Of a stretch of 64,000 nucleotides of DNA, positions 32,101 through 42,700 are shown piece by piece. Location: the NCBI GenBank assembly GCA_023079485.1, contig CM041109.1, positions 124,001 to 188,000 on the forward strand, written 5' to 3'. Origin of the DNA: Archilochus colubris. Taxonomy: Eukaryota; Chordata; Aves; Apodiformes; Trochilidae. Position numbers and translations under genes: made by a program. Each line of letters starts with the position of its first letter. Position 1 is the first letter of the stretch. The notes below the pieces were generated by a model. It worked only from the letters and a program-made list of their open reading frames with translations. It ran no database searches and was not told where the DNA came from.

Positions 32101-35100
32101 TCACCGATCTCCGGGGCCGCAGTTTGAAGCCGCTCAAGGACCGAGCGAGGCCGAAGGTTTGGGGACCCCCCCTGGACTCATCCAACCCCCCTTTTCCTCT
32201 GCTCCCCCCGGGGTTTAACCCCCCCTGACCCCCCCCAGGGTCAGTACCTGGCCGTGGAGCAGCTGACCCTGGATTTCGAGTACGTGATCAATGAGGTGAT
32301 CAGGAACGACGCCGCCTGGGCACGGCGCTTCTGCTCCTTCAGTGACTACGACATCGTCATCCTCGAGGTGGGGGCACGGGGGGCACGGGGCCCTGGACAC
32401 CCCCCTGGGACCCTGGACACCCCCCGGGACACTGAACACCCCCCCGGGGCCCTGGACACCCCCCGGGACACTGAACACCCCCACAGGACCCTGAACATTC
32501 CCTGGAACCATTAACAACCCCCCTGAAAACCCCCTGGACCCCTTAACATCCCCCCAGGACCCTGGACACCCCCCCAAGACCCTGAACACCCCCCTGGGAC
32601 CCTGAACATCCCCCCGAGACCCTGAACACCCCCACGGGACACTGAACATCCCCCCGAGACCCTGAACACCCCCACGGGACACTGAACACCCCCCCGGGAC
32701 CCTGGACACCCTCCAGGAATCCTTAACAACCCCCCTGAACACCCCCCGGGACCCTGAACATTCCCTGGAACCCTTAACAACGCCCTGAACACCCCCCGGA
32801 CCCCTTAACATCCCCCTGGAACCCTTAACAACCCCCCTGAACACCCCCTCAGGACCCTTAACCCCCCCCTGGGACCCTGAACATCCCCCTGGGACCCTGG
32901 ACACCCCCACGGGACCCTGAACACCCCTGACCCTGAACATCCCGAGACCCTGAACACCCCACGGACACTGAACACCCCCCCAGGTCCCTTAACACCGGGA
33001 CCCTGGACACCCCCCAGGAACCCTGAACATCCCCTGGACACACCCCCAGGACCTTAACCCCTGGGACCCTGAACACCCCCCAAGACCCTGAATCCCCCCG
33101 AGACCCTGAACACCCCCCTGAATCCCTGAACACCCCCCCGGGACTCTGGACACCCCCACAGGACCCTGGACACCCCCCTGGAACCCTTAACAACCCCCCT
33201 GAAAACCCCCCAGACCCCTGAACACCCCCCTGAATCCCTGAACACCCCCCTGGGACCCTAAACAACCCCCCAGACCCCTGAACACCCCCCCGGGACCCCT
33301 GAACACCCCCCACACACCCCAAACCCTTTATCCCCCTCCCCCCAACCCCTTTATCCCCCCCCCAGCCCCTTCCCAGCCCCTTTATCCCCCCCCAGCCCCT
33401 TTATTCCCCCCCCCAGCCCCTTCATTCCCCCCCCCAGCCCCTTTATGCCCCCCCAGCCCCTTCATCCCCCCCCCAGCCCCTTTACCCCCCCATTTCCCCC
33501 CCAGGTTTGTCCCGAAACCAACCAAGTTCTCATCAACATTGGGCTCCTGCTCTTGGCTTTCCCCTCCCCAGCCCAGGAGGGGCAACTGCGGTGAGACCCC
33601 CGCCCCCCCCCCCATAAAAACCCTTCCCAAACCCCCTCCCCGAGCCCCCCCCGAGCCCACCCGTGCCCCCCCCCAGCCCCAGGACCCACCACACCAGCAT
33701 CAAGGTCGCCTGGGACCTCAACACCGGCACCTTCCTGACCCTCAGCGTGGGGGAGCTGAGTGAGGTCAAGGGACAGACAAGGTGGGGGGGGGCTTGGGGG
33801 GGCAAGGGGGGGGAGATTGGGGGGAGATTGGGGGGTGAAGAGGGGCCTGGGGGGGGGCTGAGGGGGGCAAGGGGGATTGGGGAATGAGGAGGGGGCTGGG
33901 GGGGATTGGGGGGAGAAGGGGGGGCCGGGTGGGTGAGGAGGGGGTGGGGGGGGGTCGGGGGGGGCAAGGGGGGGATTGGGGAATGAGGAGGGGGCTGGGG
34001 GGGATTGGGTGAGGAGGGGGCTTGGGGGGGCTGAGGGCGGCGGGGGGAGGGATTGGGGGGGCTGGGGGGGGATTGGGGAGTGGGCGTGGGGGGGGCACAG
34101 AGTGGCTGGGGGGGAGATTGGGGGGAGAGGGGGGGCCGGGGGGGTGAGGAGGGGGAGACTGGGGGGGGATAAAGATGTGGGGGGCCTCAGTTTGGGGGGG
34201 GCGGGGGGAGCTCAACTTGGGGGTGAGGGGGGGTCAATTTGGGGGTGTGGGGGGGTCAATTTGGGGGGGTGAAGGGGGGGCCAGGGGGGTTTAATTTGGG
34301 GGTGAGGGGGGGGCTCAACTTGGGGGTGAGGGGGGGTCAATTTGGGGGGGCTCAGTTTAGGGGGGGTCTTCAATGCCAGGCAGCCGGTTGGGTGCTGGGG
34401 GTGTCTGTGTATTCTGGGTGTATTTTGGGGGGGATGCGTGTATTTCGGGGGGGTGTCTCTCAGTGTAGGGGTGCGTGGGGGTGACACGCGTGGGTTTCCC
34501 CCCCCCCCAAACCCAAAGCGGGAGCGTTTGGAGCTCGCACCGCAAGGGCTGCGTGGACACCGTGATGCGGTGGTTGGTGCCCGAGAGCAGCGGGCGGTGC
34601 GTGAACAGGATGACGAACGAGGCCCTGCACAAAGGTGGGGGAGGGGCTGGGGGGTGGGGGAGGGGGCTGAGGGGTGGGGGAGGGGCCCATCCCCCCCCCA
34701 CCCCAAAAAACCCCCCCTCAAATCCCTCCCCCCTCCTCCAAGCTGCTCCTTGGACAGGGAGTGTTGTACATGGGTCGTGCTCTGAGGATTTGGGGGGGGG
34801 TTTGGGGGGGTCTGGGGGGGATTGGGGGTGTTGAGGGGGTTGGGGGGATGGGGAAGGGGCCCATCCCCCCCCCCACCCCAAAAGACCCCCCCCTCAAATC
34901 CCTCCCCCCCTTCTCCAAGCTGCTCCTTGGACATGGAGCGTTGTACATGGGTCGTGCTCTGAGGATTTGGGGGGGGGTCTCGTGGGGTTTGGGGGGGTCT
35001 GGGGGTGTTGGGGGGGTTGAGGGGTGGGGGAGGGGCCCATCCCCCACACCACACCCCAAAACCCCCCCCTCAACCCCTTTCCCCCCCCCTTTCCCCAGGC

Positions 35101-35154
35101 TGCTCCCTGAAGGTGCTGGCGGACACGGAGCGTTACACCTGGATCGTGCTCTGA
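20117..35154 (+). CDS. DCAF15: DCAF15, CUL4-DDB1 substrate receptor (13 exons)
   Basis: DCAF15 is the substrate receptor of a CRL4-DDB1-DDA1 ubiquitin ligase and, in human, the target of aryl-sulfonamide molecular glues that recruit RBM39. Exons: 20117-20254, 21730-21827, 23036-23171, 23261-23367, 26455-26594, 29024-29188, 30769-31215, 32062-32156, 32239-32367, 33505-33590, 33677-33781, 34519-34634, 35099-35154. Phases agree throughout and total 605 codons plus TGA, against about 600 in human. Diagnostic strings include [146 protein letters not shown] and the end ERYTWIVL. The start at 20117 was chosen for MAPSSKSER although an in-frame ATG lies at 20057. The large exon 30769-31215 holds a Gly/Pro-rich, weakly conserved linker. 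Confidence 0.96.
20260..21090. repeat. GGGGAAAATGGGGG purine minisatellite, DCAF15 intron 1
   Basis: Purine-rich tandem units (GGGGAAAATGGGGGGAAATG, with higher-order blocks containing GGGGTCCTGAGGGGAGACAG near 20410, 20580, 20765 and 20960). Higher-order period is about 180-200 bp. No exon is visible. Confidence 0.9.
21100..21690. repeat. GTGTGTGGGGAGGGGTCTCA minisatellite, DCAF15 intron 1
   Basis: Units of about 30-36 bp (TCAGTGTGTGGGGAGGGGTC and TCAGGGGGTGTCTGTGTGGG). It ends about 40 bp before the acceptor of exon 2. Confidence 0.9.
21830..22625. repeat. GGGGCTTCAGGGACCCCTGG minisatellite, DCAF15 intron 2
   Basis: About 25 units of roughly 30 bp, mixing CTTCAGGGACCCCTGGGGGG, CTTCAGAGACACCTGGGGGG and CTTTCCATACCTGGGGGGG. 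It begins directly after the exon 2 donor. Confidence 0.92.
22640..23010. repeat. CCCAGGGGTCTCCCCC minisatellite, DCAF15 intron 2
   Basis: Pyrimidine-rich units (TCCCAGGGGTCTCCCCCTCA) leading into the polypyrimidine tract and acceptor of exon 3 at 23036. Confidence 0.88.
23640..26180. repeat. GGATGGAATTCTTGGGTTGG minisatellite with GAATTC in most units, DCAF15 intron 4
   Basis: About 2.5 kb, the most AT-rich block in the window. Basic units of about 35-40 bp (GGGATGGATTTTAGGAGGGAATTC) are grouped in larger blocks. The hexamer GAATTC recurs in most units. No exon is visible; flanking exons 4 and 5 join in frame across it. Confidence 0.95.
26600..27780. repeat. CCCCAACAGCACCCCAGCAC minisatellite, DCAF15 intron 5
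   Basis: About 1.2 kb of CCCCCCAACAGCCCCCAGCA-type units, almost without T. It starts right after the exon 5 end (GGCACACCCCG then the donor), which it resembles weakly (AGCACACCCCAACAG). Confidence 0.92.
27840..28970. repeat. CCCCCTCCCCATGCCCTGTG minisatellite, DCAF15 intron 5
   Basis: About 1.1 kb of 20-bp units (TGCCCCCTCCCCATGCCCTG; variants CACTCTCTC, ATTCTCTG, ATGCTTTG). It is the second array of the same intron. The acceptor of exon 6 is CTAG at 29020-29023. Confidence 0.93.
29190..30765. repeat. CCCAGGGACACCCCTGGGAC minisatellite, DCAF15 intron 6
   Basis: About 1.6 kb of short units with large higher-order duplications. For example, the block with GAATCCCCCCGAAGAGCCCC recurs near 29632 and 30212. 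No exon is visible before 30769. Confidence 0.93.
31216..32061. repeat. TTTTGGGGCCATTTCCCTCC minisatellite, DCAF15 intron 7
   Basis: 31420-32050 consists of about 22-bp units (GGGGCCATTTCCCTCCGTTT) with two longer inserts of CACCCCTTGTCTCTGCTCTC. The last unit forms the polypyrimidine tract of exon 8. The acceptor is a tandem NAGNAG (CCAGCAG, 32058-32064). Confidence 0.9.
32380..33330. repeat. CCCCGGGACCCTGAACACCC minisatellite, DCAF15 intron 9
   Basis: About 0.95 kb of 20-bp units with variants CCCTGGAACCCTTAACAAC and CCCGAGACCCTGAACATC. It is followed at 33315-33490 by CCCCCAGCCCCTTTATCCCC units that lead into exon 10. Confidence 0.92.
33782..34380. repeat. G-rich minisatellite, DCAF15 intron 11
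   Basis: About 0.6 kb of GGGGGGATTGGGGAATGAGG and GGGGGTCAATTTGGGGGTGA units. Sequence 34380-34518 is less repetitive and ends in a short acceptor, AAAG at 34515-34518, before exon 12. Confidence 0.88.
34741..34970 (+). repeat. Two decayed copies of DCAF15 exon 13 in the preceding intron
   Basis: Copies at 34741-34795 and 34916-34970 reproduce the last exon (35099-35154) and some 3'UTR: AGCTGCTCCTTGGACATGGA then GCGTTGTACATGGGTCGTGC and TCTGAGGATTTGG. Both lack about 12 bases of the true exon and have AAG where the real acceptor has CAGG. Spacing between the two copies and the true exon is about 175-185 bp. Confidence 0.85.
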
Positions 35155-35368
35155 GGATTTGGGGGTCTGGGGTTTGGGGGGGGCTTTGGGGGCTGGGGGG
35201 GTCCAGCCCCCCCCCTACACTTCCCCCCCCTCCCCTCTTCTGGGGCTGGGTGTTCATTTTTGTTGGTTTCATGTTTTCTGGGGTTTTTTTGTCAGTTTCC
35301 TCCTTTTTCAGGGTTTGGGGAGGGGGCTGGATTAATGCCCCCCCCCCCTAATTAACCCCCCCCCAATT

Positions 35369-35374
35369 AATAAA
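35369..35374 (+). terminator. DCAF15: DCAF15 poly(A) signal AATAAA
   Basis: A canonical hexamer in an AT-rich stretch 215 bases after the stop codon. It is followed by a GT-rich element around 35407, as expected for a short 3'UTR. Confidence 0.8.
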
Positions 35375-35399
35375 TGAATGTTCTCATTTCCAAACCCCC

Positions 35400-36641
35400 C
35401 CCCCGCGGTGTCTTCCTTGGGGAGAGGGGGGAGAATCGCGTGGGATTTTGGGGTGAATCCCAGAGTTTTCACATCCTGGGGGGGTTTGGGGTGAATTCTG
35501 GGGATTTTGGGCAAATTCCACACTTTTGGGGGGGGAGTTTCAAGGAGATTCCAGGAGTTTGGGGGGGGAATTCCTCAGGTTCCACATCCCAGAGGTTTTG
35601 GGGTGAATTCTGGGGGTTTGGGGTGAATTCTGGGGCATTTTGGGGTGAATTCTGGGGATTTTGGGCAAATTCCACACTTTTGAGGGGGGAGTTTCAAGGA
35701 GATTCCAGGAGTTTGGGGGGGGAATTCCAGGAGGTTTTGGGTGAATTCTTCAGGTTCCACATCCCAGAGGTTTTGGGGTGAATTCTGGGGATTTTGGGGC
35801 AAATTCCCGAAGTTTCAGGCAACCCATGGGGCTTTGGGGCCAAAATGCTGAGTGAGGATTTGCTGCTTTTTATTTTATTTTTATTTTATTTTATGATTTT
35901 GGGCAAATCCTGAGAATTTCGGGGGGGGGGGGGGGAAGAGAAATCCCGGGCAACTTTTTGGGGTGAATCGCAAAGCTTTTGGGGTCGGGGGGGGGGGGCA
36001 AAGCCCACGGCGGGTTTTTATTCCTCGTTAAGAAACTACAAAAGGTAGAAAACAGCGGGGGGGGCACACGGAGTGGGGGGGGGGTTGGGGGGAGGGGGCG
36101 CGGGGTTGGCCCTCCCTTCCTCCTCAATCCCACGCGGGTTTTTGTCACGGGGGTCTCGCCGCGGCACAATTCCTCGGGGTCGCGGGGGGCGGGGGACAGA
36201 AGCGCAAATTGATCGGAAACCAAAAGATTTCGGGGGAGGGGCTGAAGCGCGGGGGAGGGGCGGGGGTGCCGCTTCATGGGGGGATGTAAGGCAGTGGGGG
36301 CGTTTGGCACAGCGGGGGTCCCCAATATTGGGGGCAGCACTCCTCGCGCTGTCTCCCCGTGGGTTTTTTTGCCCTCCCAAAGGGTCCTTAAATCGCCCCC
36401 CGGGGGACCCCTAAATCCTGGGGGTCCCTTCCTGTCCCCCCCCCCCTCTCATCCCCAAGGCCGGGGGGGGGGGTCGCCCCTCTCCCCCCCCCCCTCCCCA
36501 CCCGCGGGGGGGCTTTGGCACAGTCCCGGCGCGTGGCTTAAGGCACATTGACGCGGGGGGGGGAGGGACGGGGGGGCCCAGGTTGGGGTTTTGGGGGGGG
36601 TCGCACGGAGTTGGGGGGGGTTGGGGGTTGGGGGGGGTCCC
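35400..36641. other. Convergent 3' intergenic region of DCAF15 and RFX1
   Basis: 35450-35800 holds a 60-180 bp tandem repeat (GGGGTGAATTCTGGGGATTT). An A/T block at 35865-35896 reads as overlapping AATAAA on the minus strand. A further minus-strand AATAAA lies at 36017-36022. The rest, to 36641, is RFX1 3'UTR and G/C-rich low-complexity sequence. No other gene is seen. Confidence 0.7.
36017..36022 (-). terminator. RFX1: RFX1 poly(A) signal AATAAA
   Basis: Read on the minus strand, GAGGAATAAAAACCC lies about 620 bases past the RFX1 stop. Alternative, overlapping AATAAA hexamers are at 35865-35896. Confidence 0.65.
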
Positions 36642-36796
36642 TCAGCTGGAGGGCAGCGCGGGGACAAAGAGGCCGCGGTCGGTGCGGGGCAGTTTTGGGG
36701 GGGGGGGCTCCAGGGGGTCGGGGGGCAGCGCTGTCCCCTCCCCCATCCCCAGCTCCTGCTCTTCCTCGCTCTCCTCTTCCTCCTCCTCCTCCTCGT
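36642..36796 (-). other. RFX1: RFX1 last coding exon with acidic tail
   Basis: It begins with a run of eight or more Glu codons, continues [20 protein letters not shown] and PKLPRTDRG, and ends [13 protein letters not shown] at 36642-36644. The acceptor is CAG at 36797-36799 (plus-strand CTG). Confidence 0.92.
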
Positions 36797-39700
36797 CTGG
36801 GGGGGGGGGGGTGAGGACACAGAGAGTGAGAGAGGGACCCCCCCCCCTGCCCCCCTAAACCCAAACCCCAGCCCCCCAACCACGAGAGGGAGAGGGGGGG
36901 ACAAAGGGACAGAGAGGGGATGGGGGGGGGACAGTGGGGGACAGAAGGATGGGGGGGGTGGGGGGAGACAAAGGGACAGGGGGGGACAGTGGGGGATGGG
37001 GGGGACAGGGATGGGGGGGGACAGAGAGATGGGGGGGACAGTGGGGTGCAGAGGGACAGGGGGACGGGGGGGACAGGGGGGGACAGGGGGGGACAAGGGG
37101 GGACAAAGGGACAGTGCCACCCACTCCCTCTACCCCCCACCCCCCATTCGGCTCCAGACTGAACCGCCCTGAGGTTGGGGGGGGTCTGGGGGGGATCGGG
37201 GGGGTTTGGGGGTGTCTGGGGGTGTCTGGGGGGTTTGGGGGTGTCTGGGGGGTGTCCCCCCCCCTCACCTTTCTCGGGTTCCACGGCGTTCAGGGAGGTG
37301 CTCAGGGTGGCGAACTGCAGAGGTGGGGAAGCAGTGAGACCCTTCCCCAGGGATTCAGCCCTCCCCACCTCCTCAGCCCCCACACCCCCCCACCCGTGAC
37401 CTCCCCCCCCCCACTCGTGACCCCCTGACCTCCCCCATGACGGCGATGGGGCTCTGCCCACGGGCCCGGGCCACGCGCTGCTCCACCAGGTAGAACATGT
37501 ACTCGTCATAGAGCAGCCGGATCAGGTGGAAGGAGCCGAAGCTGGCGGCGCTGCGCAGGGTCAGGTCCCGGATCACCATGGAGCTGGGGACACGGGGGAC
37601 ACGTGGGCACGCGTGGGGACACGTGGGGATGTGTGGGAATGTGTGGGGACATGGGCACCCTTGGGAGCATTGAAAACCACGGGGACACTGGCACCCACAG
37701 GGACACTGGCACCCGTGGGGAAACGTGGGGATGTGTGGGAACGGGTGGGGACTCATGGGGACACGTGGGGACGTGTGGGGACGTGTGGGGACAAGTGGGG
37801 ACGGGTGGGGATGTGTGGGGATGTGTGGGGATGTGTGGGGACACGTGGGGACATGGGCACCCTTGGGAGCATTGAAAGCCACAGGGACACGGGCACCCAC
37901 AGGGACATCATTGTCACCCACAGGGACACTGGCACCCGTGGGGGCATGTGGGGATGTGTGGATACGTGTGGGGATGTGTGGGGACATGGACACACGTGGG
38001 GATGTGGGCACTCATGGGGACATCAGCACCCACAGGGACATCACTGTCACCCATGGGGACACCACTGTCACCAGGCACCCACAGGGGACACGCGTGGAGC
38101 TGCTGGCACCGAGCACGATGCCCAGGGCGGTGTCCCCACGAGGGACGACGTCCCCTGCCCTGTCCCCCGTGTCCCCCCGTGTCCCCCCCATGTCCCCTGC
38201 CCTGTCCCCCTGTCCCCCCGTGTCCCCCCCATGTCCCCTGCCCTGTCCCCCTGTCCCCCCGTGTCCCCACCTGTAGAAGGACCACTTGAGGAGGAAGAGC
38301 TTGGCAGCGCGTGGCAGGCCGGGTGTCCCCTGGTGTGGGCGCAGGACACGGGTGACGACGGCCTCGAGCCAGAGCGCCCACTGCTCCAGGGAGTGCTGCT
38401 GCTGCAGCGTCGCCTTGAAATCCTCCTCCAGGCGCTGCACCAGCGCTGACCCACAGCGACACACCCAGGAGGCCTGCTCCTGTGGGGCAGACCCACGGCA
38501 TGGACCCACGGCAGGCACCCACAGCAGGGACCCACGGCACCCCGACCCACAGCAGGGACCCACAGCACCCTGACCCACAGTTCCCCCACAGCCCACTCAC
38601 TGTTCCTTCTGTGGGGCAGCCCCATTTCCCCACCCCATCCGTGGGTCCCTTCCCTCCCCCCCATGTCTCCCTGTCCCCCCCATGTCCCTGTCCCCTGTGT
38701 CCCTCCCTCTCTCCCACCCCCCCATCTCCATGTCTTCCCCCCATGTCCCTGTCCCCCGTGGGTCCCTGTTCCCCCCCCGTGGGTCCCTGTCCCCCCCCGT
38801 GGGTCCCTGTCCCCCGTGGGTCCCTGTTCTGTAGTGAAATGAGGCACCAGGTGCCACTAATCACCAGGCACTGGGTGTGAGCTGGTGTTAATCCCACCTG
38901 TGCCTAATTAGGGGTAATTAGCTTTATTGGCCCCCCCAGTTCTTCTCATGCGCAGTGGGGCCCCTGATCAGGCCCAGGTGGGATTAATTAACACGAGCTC
39001 ATTCCCACTGCCTGCTAATTAGTGTAATTAGTGGCACCTGGTGCCTCATTTCACTGCCCTGTTCCTCCCCGTGTCTCTCTGTCCCCCCATGTCCCTGTCC
39101 CCCCCCCCGTGGGTCCCTGTGCCCCCCCCCATGTCCTTGTCCCCCGTGGGTCCCTGTTCCCCCCCCGTGTCTCCTGTCCCCCCCATCTCCCTGTCCCCTC
39201 ATGTCCCTGTCTCCCCCCCACCCGTGTCTCCCTGTCCCCCCTTGCCCCCCCGTGGGTCCCTGTCCCCCCCCTGTGTCTCCCTGTGCCTCCCCCGTGTCCC
39301 TGTCCCCCGTGGGTCCCTGTTCCCCCCCTGTGTCTCCTGTCCCCCAATCCCCCCCTGTCCCCCGTGTCTCCCATCCTCCCCATCTCTCCCACACCCCATG
39401 TCTCCCTGTTGTCCCCCCCCGTGTTTCCCTGCCCCCCCGTGGGTCCCTGTCCCCTGTGGGTCCCTGTCCCCCGTGGGTCCCTGTTCCCCCCCATGTCTCC
39501 TATCCCCCCCCATCTCCCTGTCCCCCCATCCCTCCCTGTCCCCCGTGTCTCCCATCCTCCCCATCTCTCCCATCCCCCCATGTCTCCTTGTTCCCCCCTG
39601 CCCCCCCGTGTCTCCCTGCCCCCCCCGTGGGTCCCTGTCCCCCGTGGGTCCCTGTTCCCCCCCGTGTCTCCTATCCCCCCCATCTCCCTGTCCCCCATGT

Positions 39701-42700
39701 CTCCCATCCTCCCCATCTCTCCCATCCCCCCGTGTCTCCTTGTTCCCCCCTGCCCCCCCCGTGTCTCCCTGCCCCCCCGTGTCTCCCTGCCCCCCCGTGG
39801 GTCGCTGTCCCCCGTGGGTCCCACCTGGACGTTGGCAAAGTCCACCCTGTTGAGGTCGCTGAGCATTTGGTTGATCTGGGCCGAGTTCTGCAGCACCGCG
39901 CGCGCCGCCTGCGCCAGGTGGTTGAGGGAGGTGTAACGGCGAAGGGTCTGGGCCAGGGCCCCCGCGGCACCCACCTGGGGGGACACCGGTCACACGGGGG
40001 GCACGGGGACACACAGGAACCCACGGGGATCCACGGGGAACCACGGGGATCCACAGGAACCCACGGGGATCCACGGGGAACCACAGGGACCCACAGGAAC
40101 ACACAGGGACCCACAGGAACCCACGGGGATCCACGGGGATCCACGGGGAACCACAGGGACCCACAGTAACACACAGGGATCCACAGGAACCCACAGGGAT
40201 CCACGGGGATCCACGGGGAACCACAGGGACCCACAGGAACACACAGGGATCCACGGGGAACCACAGGAACACACAGGGATCCACAGGAACCCACGGGGAC
40301 CCACAGGAACCCACGGGGATCCACGGGAACCCACAGGGATCCACGGGGACCCACAGGAACCCACGGGGATCCACGGGGAACCACGGGGACCCACAGGAAC
40401 CCACAGGGATCCACGGGGACCCACAGGAACCCACGGGGATCCACGGGGAACCACGGGGACCCACAGGAACCCACGGGGATCCACGGGGATCCACGGGAAC
40501 CCACAGGAACCCACAGGGATCCACGGGGACCCACAGGAACACACAGGGATCCACAGGAACCCACAGGGATCCACGGGGACCCACAGGGATCCACGGGGAT
40601 CCACGGGAACCCACAGGAACCCACAGGATCCCACAGGAACCCATGGGACCCTACAGGAACCCCAAAGCACCTCCCAGGACCCCAAAGGACCCCACAGGAA
40701 CCCACGGAAAACCATGGGAACCCACGGGAACCCACAGGAATCCACAGGATCCCACAGGACCCCGTGGGAACCCACGGGAACCCACAGCCCCATGGGAACC
40801 CAGAGGAATCCACAGGATCCCACAGGAACCCACGGGACCCCACAGGACCCCACGGGACCCCATAGGAACCCACAGGAATTGGGGGGGCCCTACGGAAAAC
40901 CATGGGAACCCACGGGAACCCACAGGAATCCACAGGATCCCACAGGACCCCGTGGGAACCCACAGGAACCCACGGGGACCCCACAGGAACCCACAGGACC
41001 CCACAGCAATCCACAGGAACCCACGAGGACACCCAGGAATCCATGGGAATCCACAGGATCCCACAGGAACCCAGTGGACCCTATGGGACCCTATGGGACC
41101 CCACAGTCCCACAGGACCCCACGGGACCCCATGGCTCTATGGGGCAGCCCCACAGCCCCCCTAGCCCCTCCTCAACCCCCCCAGCCCCATGGGGCAGCCC
41201 CCCAGACCTCCCCTGTGCTATGGGGCAGCCCCCCAGCCCCTCCACTGTGCTATGGGGCAGACCCCCAGACCTTCCCTGTGCTATGGGGCAGCCCCCCAAC
41301 CTCCCTCCTCCAGCCCCCTTCCAATCCCCTCCAGCCCCATGGGGCAGCCCCCTAGCCCCCCACCAGTGCTATGGGGCAGCCCCCCAACCCCCTCCAGCCC
41401 CATGGGGCAGCTCACAGCCCCCCCCAGCACCCTCCCAGCCCCCCCAGCTCTATGGGGCAGCCCCCCAGCCCCCTTCCAGCCCCTTCCTAGCCCCATGGGG
41501 CAGCCCACAACCCCCCCCAGTCCCATGGGGCAGCCCCCCCGTGCTATGGGGCAGCCCCCCAGCCCCATGGGGCAGCCCCCCCGTGCTATGGGGCAGCCCC
41601 CTGCCCACCTTGACCCGGACCATCTCCTGGGGGATGTTGGCCATGGCGTTGGTCAGCCAGCTCTCCAGGCTCTTGGCAAAGTTCCGGATGGCTTGGGTCA
41701 GGGCACCTGGGGGGGCACAGGGGGGCTGGGGGGGTCTGGGGGACCCCAGAGAGGTTTGTAGGGTCCGGGGGGGGGGAAGGGGGTGGGGGGGTTTGGGGGG
41801 GGGGTGTTTGTGGGTGGGGGGGGGGGGGGTTTGGGGGGGTGTTTGTGGGGTTGGGGGGGGGGGGGGTGGGGGGGGGTTTGGGGGGGGGTTTGTGGGTGGG
41901 GGTGGGGGGGTGGGGGGGGTTGGGGGGGTGTTGTGGGTGGGGGGGTTGGGGGGTGGGGTTTGTGGGTCCTGGGGGGGGCACAGGGGGGCTGGGGGGGTTT
42001 GGGGGGGCCCAGAGGTGTTTGTAGGGTCCCAGGGGGGGGTTGTGGGGTCCTGAGGGGGGTGGGGGGGGTGGGGGGTGGGGTTTGTGGGTGGGGGGGGGGG
42101 TGTGGGGGTGGTTTGGGGGGGGGTTTGTGGGGTGGGGGGGGGGGGGGGGTGGGGGGGTTTGGGGGGGGGGTGTTTGTGGGTTGGGGGGGTTTGGGGTTGG
42201 GGGGTGGGGGGGGTTTGGGGGGGGGTTTGTGGGTTGGGGGGGGGGGGGGCTGGGGGGGATTTGGGGGACCCCAGAGAGGTTTGTAGGGTCCCAGGGGGTG
42301 GGGGGGTGGGGGGGGTTGGGGGGGGTGTTTGTGGGTGGGGGGTTGGGGGGGGGTGTTTGTGGGTGGGGGGGGGGGGTGGGGGGGTTTGGGGGGGGGGTGT
42401 TTGTGGGTCCCAGGGGCACAGGGGGGATTTGGGGAGCCCAGAGATGTTTGTAGGGTCCCAGGGGAGGCTTGGGGGATCCTGGGGTTATTTGGGGGGTCCT
42501 GGGGGGTCCCGGGGAGGTTTATGGGGTCCCGGGGGGTTGGGGAAATGTTTGGAGGTGTCCCAGGAGGAGTTATGGGGGTGCTTGGGGGTCCTGGGGGTGT
42601 TTGGGGGGTACTGGATGTCCCAGGAGGGTTTTGGGGGTGTTTGGGGGTGTTTGTGTGTCCCAGGGGAGGTGGGGTGGTTCCAGGAGGTTTTTTTGGGGTG

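Noticed and set aside
38823..39064. CCCTGTTC on both sides of the inverted-repeat element as an 8-bp target-site duplication
   Set aside because: The same word is part of the surrounding minisatellite and is offset from the left terminus by about two bases, so it is not evidence of transposition by itself.
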